From positions 4,402,001-4,466,000 of the forward strand of contig QCXZ01000075.1 in NCBI GenBank assembly GCA_025024175.1: 64,000 nt of DNA, given 5' to 3'. Numbering within the stretch: the stretch's first letter is position 1; every line of letters starts with the position of its first letter. The DNA is from Rhyzopertha dominica (Eukaryota; Arthropoda; Insecta; Coleoptera; Bostrichidae). The translations under genes and the position numbers were made by a program. The notes under the pieces are model-generated. The model made no database searches. It saw only the letters and a list, made by a program, of their open reading frames with translations, and was not told the DNA's origin. Of this stretch, positions 24,290-42,629 are shown one piece after another.

Positions 24290-27200
24290 GCAAATCACCA
24301 TGTCTAGAAAATCGTAAAAATAATTAACTTTCATATTGCTGAAAACAGGAAAGTCTGCCCAACTAATGACTAAAATTTAATAGTATANTTAGTTTATACT
24401 TGACCCTTAAACTTAACNCCTACGCTTCATTTGCAAGAACTTGAGCCACCATTAGCTTTTTCAGTTCCAAAGGTATGAAAACCAGAAAGAATGACAAAAA
24501 TGCCGTACCATTTTAAGAAATACTGACTAAATCTGAAAATCTTATCAATACGGCTGCACTGCGGGATGGGTAGGGTGTGATTATTTATTTGGTTGTTTCT
24601 CTAGGTGGTCAGCCTCTTGCATACACAGTTTGTAGCGATTATCGCTTAAAGTTTTTATGGTCCAATAGTCTAGGTGGGTAAGTGCAGCCCCAAGAAGATT
24701 TACAGATTTATTTCTTGAAAAGGTACGTGAAGTATACTTTTACGATTACATATTGTTTCGATACCACAATCAAAGTATCGATACCAGCAAGTATTGCATG
24801 ACTAGGAGTTGAAAAATGTAACCGCGATGAAATATTTATTCACAAAGTACGCATTGAAAAACAATTGCTATCTCATTGACAACTGTTAAATAGCATATAA
24901 ATTATATGAAGATACGTATGAACATTGAAGATAAGTATAGATGTGAAACAAAGTAAAACATAAAGTATACAAAAATTACACAGAATATAACAAAAAAACA
25001 AATCGAATGAAAATGGTCAATTTTTAATATATTTATATCTACGGGGTGTTGCATATTTTTAAGACGCTATAAAACTTTATTTTTCTATAGAACTGCATCA
25101 TGTTTTAGTTCTAAAATAAGAAAGTTATTTAAACTCGATAGCTACAAAAACTGATAACCGTTGGTAAAAATCCTATATAAATATAAGTGGAAACATCCAT
25201 TCTTTGGGAAGTAATTTGCAAGGTTTGATTTTATTACTACTAGAAATAACTGGAGCATAGGTAATATGTGTGTAATTTGAAGATTTATTTTAACAACATT
25301 GCGATAATATTTTAGAAATAAAATACGAAGGAAATTACTGTATTTTAAGTGATGTGTTAGGACATACTACGATAAGTACGTATATGGTCCTATTAAAAAA
25401 AAAATAATAAAGTTTTATGCCACGCTATATAACACCCAGCGTCTGTGAGCAAATTTAATAAAAGAATGCCCACATTCATAATAATATCCATTGTGTGCAA
25501 AAAGGGTAATAACGATGTATTTCGTAGCAATGAAGCCCTGAACATTGTCAAATAGCTAATAGCATGATCATATGGTGCTACCGAAAATAATAATCAAGTT
25601 ATTGTTATGCAGTGCCATGCTACAATTTTGCATTCACGTTCTTTAAATGTGAACATACCTTTTTATATTATTATTAATGATCTATTAGACTGGCCAATAA
25701 GCTTTTGACGTAGTTGAAAACTCTAAAAAAAATTATATATATTTTTTAAATCCGCTACTGTTACCTTCATCATATACAAATATTTCATGCTCATTATTAG
25801 ACAAGACAAATCATTTTATAAAAAGTCTACAGTTATGCATGTTCGCCGTCTTTTAGAAAGTGAAAAATCGCAGACTGCTTTTAAGTAAGACAATTAACTT
25901 TTATGTATTGCCGTGTCATCACATTTACTGACGCACCTACGTTTATTTGAAATTTGGCCAATGACTGCATTTTCAAAAATAAATATAGCTATCATATCCA
26001 CCCTTTGAATAATTACGTTGGCATTAGTATTAGTATTAGTGTGTATTAGTTTTTTCTTTTTTTTTAGTTATCAAAATGAATTACTAGTTGTAAATTATCA
26101 AAAAAACCGAAGGCGCCTCTTTTTTAAAAACGGTATTTTATCAACGTCGAAGTATGAAAAAATGGTTACTGGACTAACAATCGTAGAATCTATACAAAAT
26201 TGCCACAAAACACTCTACTCGCGGTTTTTGCTTTTTATTTTTCATTTTCATTTTATCTTTATGTTTCAATGCTTAATGTTAATACGACTATTTCTTTTAA
26301 ATAAAATGGAAGTCTTACTTAAAACTAAAATAGGATTACCAGTTTCATTCTAAATATGAAATATGTGCCAATTGATTCATTCGAATGATCACATTTTTAT
26401 TTATAATAATTATGACAGTTTCTGTTTCAGTTCCATTACTTAAAATATCTTGATAGAAAAACAAAGAAAAAATATGAACACATTTCAAGTGTAAGGTAAA
26501 TTCAGGCAACGTTAATATTTGGGTAACATATTTTAAGAGACGGAATATTAGGGATAGTATTTATTCGTGTATATTTAATATTAAAATTAAGTAAAAATTC
26601 CTACATATTTCAAAATAGAAACGACATTGGTTTACTTACTTTAGATTTTAATAAGAATTACGTTTTAGAGAAAGGAATATATTTGAATGATATACAGGAC
26701 TTTGTGTCGAACAAAAAGTAAAACAACGCTCCTGGTCCACAGTCATACACGATTATTATCACTTTTAAGAAATTTACATTGAAGATTGCAAACAGAAAAT
26801 TTAAAGAGGTAACCAACACTAGTTGATTTACGGCATTGAAGAATATGCGCGTTTTGGCCCCGTGCTCAATTCACAGTAGTTATTATCTTATTACAAGATT
26901 TCACTTAGCATGGAACACAAACTGTATATAATTTGACGCGGAAATACTAGCAAATTAAACGACACAATGTTCTATGGAATGTATTATTATCCTAATGCCT
27001 AAGACGGAATCAATATGGCGAGTGTATTATTTAGGACGTTTAAATTTGCGATATAATGAGACCAAATTAAAAAAATAGCGGTATTAACTTTAATGAATGG
27101 CAAGAAGTACTGATTGAAACAAACGCTGAACGTTCGGTTTTTGTATATGATACACATTACATTTTAAGGAGCAAACTTTATGCATTTATCCACGTGGGGA

Positions 27201-30200
27201 TCAGGTGCTTTGATTCTTTTGAGATAGCGTAATATTTATTTTGAAATTTCGCTAAGAATTGGCATGAAAGCGGTAGGTGCAAAGAAGAAGAAACAGAGTA
27301 ACGGTTTATTTGTGAAGAAAGAATGAAAGTTAGGTGATATAAACAGATATCTGTGTCGATAATAATCCACACGCAATTACAATAGTGATAATTTTATTAT
27401 AGTGTATAAACGCACAACGTTATTTAAACATGAAGCACATATAAAGGGTTAGTCAAAAATATTGAATTACAAGTTTATTTATGTAAATATGAACTTTATA
27501 GCAAAATGTGTGACAGAAATTTTTGTAATGTTTCCATTTAACATTTTCAAATTCCCACGTATTGTTAGATTGTCTTCTTTGCATTTTTTATCGTTTAATC
27601 ACGTCTGCATTTTCAGTGGAATACATTTTGCAACATAAATATCTCGTATTTCGATTTAGCATTCAAACATTCCCCTCATATTGCTAAAATTCTATTCATA
27701 GCATTTTCCCTTGCTAAATTGCACCTGCATTTCCAGTGGATTAGGCTTTTTGGGGACTAGTTTTTACCGCGTCCACGACAAAAAATATTTGAAACAAGTG
27801 TGTTGTGAAAATTGGGTAATCGTTTTTTTTTGAACACGTAACGTTCATTCAAAGGTTTTGGGATTATGTAACCAACAAATTGGACGCTTGAAGTTATTAT
27901 TTAGTTGCTGGTTGAGCTTCGCCCGTCGCAATTGCTTTTTGTAAGAACCCTCTTCAGAGGAGAAGTTCTTTTCCTTGATCGTGATCGATTGTTCGAATTG
28001 TGTTTGTGGACGATCGCGCTTCCCTTTACTGGTTTCTGGATTCTTTGGAGACCGTCGATCATACACGTTTTCTCGAACCAGCTCAGTTCAGAATTGATGG
28101 ATTTTTAACGTCTCCTAGAATTAAACCCACTGCTTTCGTAAGTGAACACTAGTTTCTACTTAAAATTGACGGTTTTGTCGAGATTTTATGGCTTAATTAT
28201 TCCAATGTTTAGATCATGAATGAACTTACTTCAGGTCAGTGTCATTTACTAATTATTTATTAATATATCATTTGATAAAGTACGGTGATTACAATTTTAA
28301 TTAATATTACCTATTGTTGAAGTGGAAAATACATACATATAAGACCTGCGTAAACATTTAAATTAGACTTAATTCACGAGTTATAAGTTTTACTTGTTTA
28401 CTTGTATCTGAAAGAAGGATTTGTAAAGGGAAGACCATGTAAACTTGCATGTGCACGTTAACGGGATTCCATTGCTATCCGTGAATCTCTTACCCTTAGG
28501 TAGTTCAGCTCTTTTTGTAAATAATTTCCCGCGTAACTTTCTTGGTTTGTGGTTAATATTTTGGAGGTAAGTAAACCGAGTGGCGCCCATATCTCTTCCT
28601 GAATATTTTTGGTTAATTAGTTAACCCCGACCCGACTTTACAGAGCTCGAGAGAGGCACAAATTACATCCAATTATTCAAGCTATATCTTTAAGGTTAAA
28701 TCGACAATTGTCCCTAACAAAAGTTTTATTGCAATTATTTTTAATTTCTTAGCCTGCTTTTTGCTTTTGTATAGCAGCGCATTATCTTTAAAGTGTAGAT
28801 TCCTTTAAGTGCAACCAAGATATTTTTGTGAACTTGTATTGTTCTTTTATCCTTAAAGCGACCTGGTGTTCTTTTTATATGGTTTGTTAACACCTTTTTT
28901 AAATCGTGTTTTCAAATAAACGACAAAAAGCGTGATCACAGTATGGCATGGAAAATCATTGATATACTAAAACAAAAATGTAGGCTAAGAAATAGCAAAG
29001 AAATTTTGTTATAGGCATTTTCCTGAAAAGTTCATATTCATAGAAACGAACCTGTTATTCCATAGTTTTGCCTAACGCTGTATATGTTACAAAACATTGA
29101 AAAAGATGCCCATTTAAGAATTTTTTTCACGTCTACTATCCTATTTATGCATTTTTTTGGTATTTAACCATAATTAGGTTCTCCAATCATCCACTTTTAA
29201 AAGACTCCGTATTATTATTGTTTCTTCTAACGTTAAGTTAAGTTAAGCAGGTGAAAATTAAGCTTGTTCAGTAATTACGGGAAAGGTAACGAAAACTAAA
29301 GCTGTAAGAATTGTTAAACTATTAATTGAAAGAATTACACATAACCAAAGAAAACTCAATGACTAGAACTAGAACAATAAGCGACTCGTCTGATTAGCAA
29401 CATCGTTCCTGCTTGATGACTAAATATTTCCAAAAAAGTTAAATGTTTCTAAAATTTTCTCTATTTCTTATTTAATCCACAAAAACTTGTGTGTTCTATG
29501 AGCAACAAAAGTGATTTACTTTACATTTTCTAGTCCAAAGTTTACAAGAAACAAGAAGAACTATATACATAGATATCCCCAGAACATCACCATTTTTATT
29601 TTTCAGAGTTTCTTGTTGTAAAAAGTGAGCTTATTTAAAAACAATTAAATAAGCACAAAAGTTAAAAATATTTTTTACCAGATTTACTTTATACAGACTA
29701 AGTTACCTGCCGATGTAAAAATCACTGGCACTATAAACAGCGAAAGCAAATAGGCGAAGACTAACATCATACAGTGTTTTGTCGAGCTGTGTTGACGGTC
29801 AACAATTCAATGAGGATACACAAACTGCCAAACGTAGCATATTTACCCAATGGCCGTGAGATAATGAGACACTATAAGGTTAGTTAATGTCACTGCATGG
29901 TAAATAATAGGTACACCTTATTCTTTTAATTCTTAGATAGGAATTGTTAACTGCCAATTAGGGCAAGCACAGGTGTTACTGTATTATAGCTACTAAACGG
30001 TTAAGAGAACCTATCTTTTTTTTTGTAAGAACGTAAGCTTTTGCGGTCAGAGTTAGACTGAAATCTTAGCCTTTTTGGGTTAGATCACGTCTGATTTTGG
30101 AATAAGGTCGAAGCTTTGCCCACACCTGTACGGGGCATCACCAGTAGGTACTGGAATGTAGTACAAACCGAACACGAGAAAAACGTACGGGCTGAACCAA

Positions 30201-30440
30201 ATCGTTTTACCAGTAAAAAGGAAGCTGGGTCACATTGTGCTTAACTTATCTAAAAATTACACGCTTAACATGGGGCGCAACCTATGGGCAATCCGTTAAA
30301 GCTTGTATAGTTGCAAGCAACAATCTGTGACACTCATTATACGAACAGCCGATTACCGCTCACAATGGTTTACAAGCATTACTTGAAACTGTCTTAAATA
30401 CGGGTTCGGCACGTTCCGCTGTTTTACAGCGGGGTGGACC
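24290..30440. other. Gene-poor AT-rich stretch
   Basis: I recognise no gene here. A frame at 26018-26353 is phenylalanine/isoleucine-rich low-complexity sequence beginning in an ATTAGT microsatellite. A minus-strand frame at 27845-28066 (basic and glutamine-rich) lies in a locally GC-richer patch, 27880-28110, that may be an old exon or repeat, but nothing identifies it. Confidence 0.6.
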
Positions 30441-30461
30441 GTTGTGTTGTGTTTAAACACT

Positions 30462-31154
30462 GGACAGTTAGGACACAAGGTTTACAGAAAACCAACACAC
30501 ACAGATAGATATTTACATGTCACACCTCATCACCCTCCCTCTCAAAAGAATAGTCTTATAAGGACGTTATTTGTTAGAGCACAAAGGATCTCAGGCGAAA
30601 GTTCTTTACAAAAACAAATATATATTCTTAAATCAGCGCTAGTGAGAAATGATGAAAGCAATAAGAATATTTGGTCAGTTTTTAATAAAAGTGCTCATTC
30701 AAATCAAGTACATTCTCAGCCAGGACAAATGAAATTGAAGTTGAGTTTGCCTTATGTACAAGGCCTTTTGGAAAAATTAAAGAGGATGCTTAGAAGACAC
30801 GATATTTTAGTTGTTGATAGTACATATAATAATTTAGATAAAATTTTAAGTTCTACTAAATATAAAGTACATTTAGAGAGTGAAGGTGTTTACAAAATTA
30901 CTTGTTCTTGCGGCAAGTGGTACATAGGTCAAACTAAAAGAAAAGTAGGTACGCGTTTGAAAGAACACGTACGTGCTACTAGGATGCAACATATAGTTAA
31001 ATCTTCCGTAGATGAACACTCATATTTGACTAAACACATGATTGACTTTCATAAAACAAAAACTTTACATAGAGAAAAATATTATCACAAACGTCTAATA
31101 AAAGAAGCCATAGAAATTTGTAGGAATACTAATAAGGGATTGTGGAAATTATGA
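30462..31154 (+). pseudogene. 5'-truncated Penelope-like element, GIY-YIG part
   Basis: The frame opens with LGHKVYRKPTHTDRYLH, the segment after the RT active-site region of Penelope-like elements, and the true RT core is missing upstream. It continues through LPYVQGLLEKLKRMLRRHDI and then a GIY-YIG endonuclease domain: EGVYKITCSC, WYIGQTKRKVGTRLKEHVR, and KEAIEIC near the end. About 230 residues are uninterrupted, ending at TGA 31152. In full elements this endonuclease nicks target DNA for reverse transcription. Loss of RT makes this copy non-autonomous. The break at about 30460 fits 5' truncation on insertion. It is more AT-rich than the 54-kb copy, so it belongs to a different subfamily. 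Confidence 0.85.
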
Positions 31155-31366
31155 GTTAGGTGACATTTGGAAGGCTATTCTGTAGTTATCTTTTATCAAG
31201 TAGTTCGTATATATCTAGTAGGTAGGTAGTTCCTTTTTCGTCGTTAGGTTCTTTTTTATCAGGTTGGCACGTTGTTTCTATGACGTCTCGCTTCCTTGGT
31301 GATTTGCTTATTTACTTTCAAAATTTTGTTTGAACTAGTGTCAGGCAAATTTTGAGGTTGTTCGTC

Positions 31367-31399
31367 TTTGACAAAGATTACAGGTGTAATCGAAACGTC
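31367..31399 (+). ncRNA. Hammerhead-like motif of the PLE 3' region
   Basis: TTTGACAAA, then stem GATTAC (31376-31381), loop AGGT, stem GTAATC (31386-31391), then GAAACGTC. This has the layout of a hammerhead core (CUGANGA, stem II, GAAA), but CUGANGA is degraded, so cleavage is doubtful. Hammerhead motifs are known from Penelope-like elements. The same layout recurs at 55583-55616. Confidence 0.5.
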
Positions 31400-31449
31400 A
31401 GACTAATAACTTTTTGTCAGTGTTTTCAAGAGAGTAAAGCCATTACCAA

Positions 31450-32820
31450 AAATTAAAGATGAATAGTTAAATGAATTCTCAGAAATATAGTTAATCTTTT
31501 TTGTAACCCTCTGTGCACTGAAAACTGTTACAAATGTTTGTTTTTTTAAATATAACTATTATTCCATAAATTTCTTCTCTTTTTATCAGAGATACCTGGA
31601 ATAATTAGCTTCAAAGCACGTACAATGTTGCAAATTTTTTTCCTTTTTTTCATTATGAGGACCTTTGAGACCTTACGCAGAAATCGTATTAATTGGTCTG
31701 AAAATTTGACTTATTTTTTATATAAATGCAGTATACTAAATACTTATTAGTTTTGTAAAATAAGTGTAACAAGCGTTTTAGTTGTCTTTAAAGAAAGAAA
31801 TTGATTCGTACTGAACAAAAAGTTTAAATTTGCATTAAAAAAAATCTTATTTAATGAAAACTTCAAAATTGGGTTTAATATAAATTTATTCATCTCGAGG
31901 TGCAGACGTCACATTCAGATGGACCTAACAGGACGGCTTCATATGGCGCTAATGTGAGAAAGTGTGGGTTAACTGTGTCCCTGAAAGCAAAAAAAGGAAA
32001 ATTAAACGTTCGCTGTTCGTTCGCCTAAAGGACTAACCCTGCTTGTTTCTTCGATGCTGAATTAGCTACCAGAATCGATAATGTCTCTGGTAAGTTTTGG
32101 AAGTGATCCAGGCAAACTATTTCGATCTGGCTGGCCAAATTGATTACTAGTAGGTAGGTGGGAGAAAGCCGGTATTCTCTAAAACAAGAAACAAGAACAT
32201 CTTCATTACTCATTTAAACCAGCACATCTCAAACTATTTTAAATAAGGACAAGTTTTTACTTCCACAACAGGTAAAGCTTTGTTAGTAGAGGGACAGCTT
32301 TTCAGATAAGTTTTTAACTGATAGCGCTTACAGCTTTAGCAGGGTAGTAAGAAGTTTTAAGTGGAGCGACCCAAACATTAGATTAAATGTACATACAGTG
32401 TCGCTAGATATTGTAATTAATATGCATTTTCTGGAATTTGTTCAATTCCATGCCAGCTCTCTTTTCCGAAATATAGGCGCAAGTTGTATAATTTTTAAAT
32501 GAAAGGGGGGGGGGGGTCAATTGAAAAGGACATTTCTTCCTGATTTCAAAAATGTATCACGCTTGTACAATTTGTTGCTTCTGAGTTGAGAAAAGTGTAA
32601 ATACAATAATTGATCCCGACAAAGAACGAAAAAGAATAAAAGCAATTTTCTCTATCGCTAAAATGGACAAAAAAGCCAGGTGTTCCCATTTTCCTTGACT
32701 GGTGATTATTTTCGTCTAGTTTGATCAATTTATTGCGAATGAGGTACACTAAAAGTAAAAAATAAGAACATGATTCCGTGAAAAATGCAGTATTTTTTCA
32801 GACTTACATTATAGAATATG
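31450..32820. other. No gene recognised
   Basis: AT-rich sequence with a 12-G run at 32505-32516. Short frames here have no recognisable motifs. Confidence 0.5.
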
Positions 32821-32829
32821 CTCAAATGA

Positions 32830-33645
32830 TAGTAATGCAGCCTCGAGTAAAAGTTTTCTAATGTTTTATGTAGTATATTCGGAGGTAAGTTCTGATTCTC
32901 TCTCCCCCTTCGTCCTTTTAAACCTTCTGCAATATGTNGCCGGTCAGCATAAATACGATTTTTCAGACCAATCCATCTGTCTGGAAATGTCGCATTCAAA
33001 TATGCACGAAGATTTACAGGTGCGCCATTTTGCTGAAACCATATCTGTTCAGAAGGACGCGCAGTATTTTCGAATAAGTTCTGGTATAATGTGTTCGCGC
33101 AAGGGCTGTAAATACTTGACCACATTCAAATTTCTATCGATGAAAAAAGGCCCAATAATGACGGCGTTGTGTGTGGACTTGTTCCATCCAATGTGAATTT
33201 GTGTCCGACCAATATCTGCAATTATTTCTATTCACATTATCATTGAGGCAAAAAGTCGCTTTATCAGAAAACATCATCCAATTTTATCTTCATCTATCAT
33301 GTAATAAGTGAATTTTGTATGGATGAAACTTCTCTTTTTTCAAAATTTTCTGAACAGATCTTCTGCTAATATTGTGAGCGAGAGCACGCTGTAGTACGAA
33401 ATACTTGGGATTCCTCACTTCTAGCAACCTTTGGATGTCCTGGTTTTTGACGACTTTAACACCGTCGGTTTCTTCAAAACGTTGCAATGTTTTAATAACC
33501 GTTGATCTGGCAATTGGTTCACGATCTTCATGAAAAGCATTATGGAGTGCAACTATTTCCGAATAACTTCGCCTTCTATCTCAATAACCAATCATCATCA
33601 AAATTTCGATGCGATCATGTTCAGCTAACTGATTGCGATTGTAAA
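32830..33645 (-). pseudogene. Mariner-like transposase relic
   Basis: Read on the minus strand from 33645 down: LAEHDRIEILMMIG and YSEIVALHNAFHE (N-terminal helix-turn-helix), VIKTLQRFEETDGVK, ISRRSVQKILKKEKFHPYKI, then after frame changes IGPFFIDRNLNVVKYLQPLREHI, IWFQQNGAPVNLRAYL and ATFPDRWIGLKNR. These are the ordered blocks of an insect Tc1/mariner-superfamily transposase. The second catalytic aspartate (QQDGAP) is replaced by asparagine, and several frameshifts and stops occur. ACACCCTGTAT at 33908, typical of the ends of such insect elements, may mark the 5' terminus. The relic lies just downstream of the maltase stop. Confidence 0.75.
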
Positions 33646-34008
33646 TAACAAAGTGAATGAAAATTATCACCAGTCTCGAGAAAAATGCAGTGAAACATGA
33701 AATTGACCCTCTAACTATATTCTAGTGAGTTCAAGTCACAAAACATGTAGTAAAATAAAGGCTTAATCTAAAAAATATTCCCTTTTACTATTAGTCAGTG
33801 GCGCAACGTAGTTTTTTTTCAGTTCATGATTCTACGCCACTAGCTTTTTCTATTTTGCTGGCTCTACACTGGATAATAGCCACTAATAGTTATATTTACA
33901 CATTTCAACACCCTGTATCTTCGCAACGAGAAGCGACAAGGCAAAATTTAATTTGGATACAAACTTTGTTTTGACGACAAGAACTCTTAGTAATATTTTT
34001 TGTTACAC

Positions 34009-40104
<6,096 letters not shown>

Positions 40105-40109
40105 TTCTA

Positions 40110-42100
40110 ATGAATAAGTGGTAAATCACATCGTATCCTATGTTCTTTAGGACGTTTACGCGAACACAATTCATCGGGATTAGCAGTTTGATAAACGCAT
40201 AATTTTGAGGGCATTAATGACATTCGGTGTCATCTTTTACTCGTTATCATCTAGGTTACTAGGTCGCGTGGAAAAATTCTATTCNCAATGTAACCAATAG
40301 AAACATAGGAGTATATATTTAGNCGGACTTTAATTTAGCCAGCCACCAACAACGGAGCGTTTATTTGACGATTATTAGTTTTTGTTTTGTTTTGGATATA
40401 CACTTCCATTCTTAAAGTTCTGAAGTTATTTAAGAATAAATAATAGCTGCTTACAGAGTGTGGCAGGCAGCAAATTTTTTTTATTATACTGAAATAGTGG
40501 AGATCGGTGAAAATGTTTATTTATCGACTGAAAATATTTTTAATTATACGTGGTATCTGTCAAGTGAACGTATTTGCTTCGTAACTCCATAGTCATTTTT
40601 TTGAATTTTGTCAATAATATCAGTTTTTATGCATTTGATGATAATTCTACAAAAAGGTAAATTGACCCCAAGCTCAAGTGAACGATTTAAAAAATTAAAA
40701 AATGTATTGATGTGCACAAATAAAAATTAGAAGAAATAATTACAAAAAAAGTTCATTCAATTGCAATTTTCTTGAAAAGAGTCAATTTTAGCCGCATGAA
40801 GAAAGAGTACCTTTTTTTGTTTAAAAGGCACAAAGATACAAAAACACATATTTTTGAAAAAAATACGTAACCGTTTTAATGTTAAGGAAAAAAACGTGGG
40901 GAGTTGGCCCACCCCCGGCCCCCCAAAAACATTTATTAAAAAATGTTCATATCATTTTTACGGTTTCCCAAAATTTGATGAAATTACATCAATCGTTTAA
41001 GGGAAATTCATGGAAAAGCAAGTCTTCCCCCATGTCTAAGAATCAATATCTCAGAAGGCGGGCATTATATCAATAAAAGTTTTACTGTAAAATAGTGTTT
41101 TTATCGATGCTGAGTTCCTAAACGCGTTTGCTGCCGCTTTTAGCATCACTGCGTTCCAGGCAGTCTGAATGTCAAGTGAGTCGTACGGCATTGTGCACTT
41201 TTGGAATTAATTGATCGGTCATCAAAGTTATAATTATTGTCGTTCTTGCGACATAGCCACCAGTATCGGCTTGTTATTATGGAATAATTTGCGATTCACA
41301 CATTCCCAGAAAGCGGAATCTCTTTCTCTTGAGGATTGTAAAACGTTTCCGTTAACAGGAGGTGAGTTAGATATGTTCATTTTCTCGTTTTATCCGAGTT
41401 TAGTTAAGTGTTCTTTAAATATTGTAAACAGGTCTATTTGCTCAAAGTGGATATTTAGTTATGTTAATTCCTAAAGATTTAATCTTCATCAAGTCCAGCT
41501 TTATCCACTTTATTTATTAACTAATTGCAAAGCGCTGTCAACTCCTAGTACCCATCGCCAGTGCTTCTTTATAAAACGAGTCATTCAAAAGAATGTAAAT
41601 AAAAGTGACGCCAAACAATCTTGACTTCAAACTAAAAGTACCCTGCATACCAAAAACACAAACATGAATTCAGTGGTCAAATAAAAAAAATCAGAAAAGA
41701 CACCTAAAATGGATACATGGATCATTTATAGAAACCCTGTACAAATTGTGCTTTGAGTGCCGTCGTGGATAATTTAAACTGTTTGTTACAGTGAGTTTTG
41801 ACCAAATCAGGATTGAAAAGTACATTATATTTTAAAAAATTTCGAAGGGCTCAGGGTTTCATATCTAGTCAGTATCTCATATATGGTTATGTATTAGGCG
41901 TTCAGGCGTAGTTGGCGCTGTAACCTCTCATTGTATCATTGTCAAAGAACATTCTCGCCTGTCCGATAAAGGGTTGTTCGTATTTTGCTTTTCAACTCTA
42001 CCAGGATCGTTACGTCATTTCGTGCCAAGTTCTAATCTTTTTAATCTTCCCGAAAACTCTGCTTTAGGGAGAATTATGACCGTCCCAGAGCAATCTCAAA
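40110..42100. other. Upstream of the maltase; nothing recognised
   Basis: This stretch should hold the maltase promoter. A GTATATATTT run at 40311-40320 (minus-strand AAATATATAC) sits about 210 bp before the ATG and is the only TATA-like candidate. No exon or element is identified in the rest. Confidence 0.4.
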
Positions 42101-42104
42101 TAAA

Positions 42105-42545
42105 CCGGTGTTCAAAATTATCAGGAGACCATTTAATGGGGTAGTTCGCAGTTTTCGTTTCATGCCAGTGTCTCAATCGGAGACAAATCTGGACTGCTTG
42201 ATGAGCATTTTATCACGGGAATGTGGGAATTTTCCTGAAACCATGTTGTACCAGTTTTTGCTGTGTGACAAGGAGGTGCTGCCTTGTAGAAAACAATACT
42301 CTCCTCCCGGTAACTGTATCTTTTTAATGGATGGCAATAATTCTTCCAAAACTGTTGGGCATTTACAGTTCCATCTATCATTCGAAGGTCCCTACCCCTT
42401 GTGCGGTCATACACTCCCAAACTATGATGGATGCCGGAAATTTGACTTTCATTGCTACACAACCAGAGTGATATTCTTCAGCCTGCCGACGAATAATTAT
42501 TTTTCGGAAATCTCCAACAAAAACAAGACAAAGACTTCAATCTAG
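42105..42545 (-). pseudogene. Tc1-like transposase relic
   Basis: The minus strand reads RRQAEEYHSGCVAMKVKFPA, then SIIVWE, then after a frameshift MIDGTVNAQQFW, APPCHTAKTGTTWFQENSHI and SSSPDLSPIETLA. These match the middle to C-terminal blocks of DD34E Tc1 transposases (MVWG, I.GTVNAQ.Y, QQDNAPPHTA, SPDLNPIE). The second catalytic Asp is lost (YKAAPPC), so the copy is inactive. It lies directly beside the satellite array. Confidence 0.75.
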
Positions 42546-42629
42546 ATTGATTGCGGTAGATTACAGAATCCAATTGCCTTTACACTCAGTTTTTTCGTTC
42601 GTTTTCCTATAAGCATCTAGCATCTACAT

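Noticed and set aside
26018..26353. 111-codon membrane-protein-like frame
   Set aside because: Starts in an ATTAGT microsatellite and is poly-Phe/Ile low complexity typical of T-rich DNA.
40308..40320. TATA box of the maltase
   Set aside because: An AAATATATAC on the minus strand about 210 bp before the ATG is possible, but such runs are frequent in this AT-rich DNA and no initiator can be seen.
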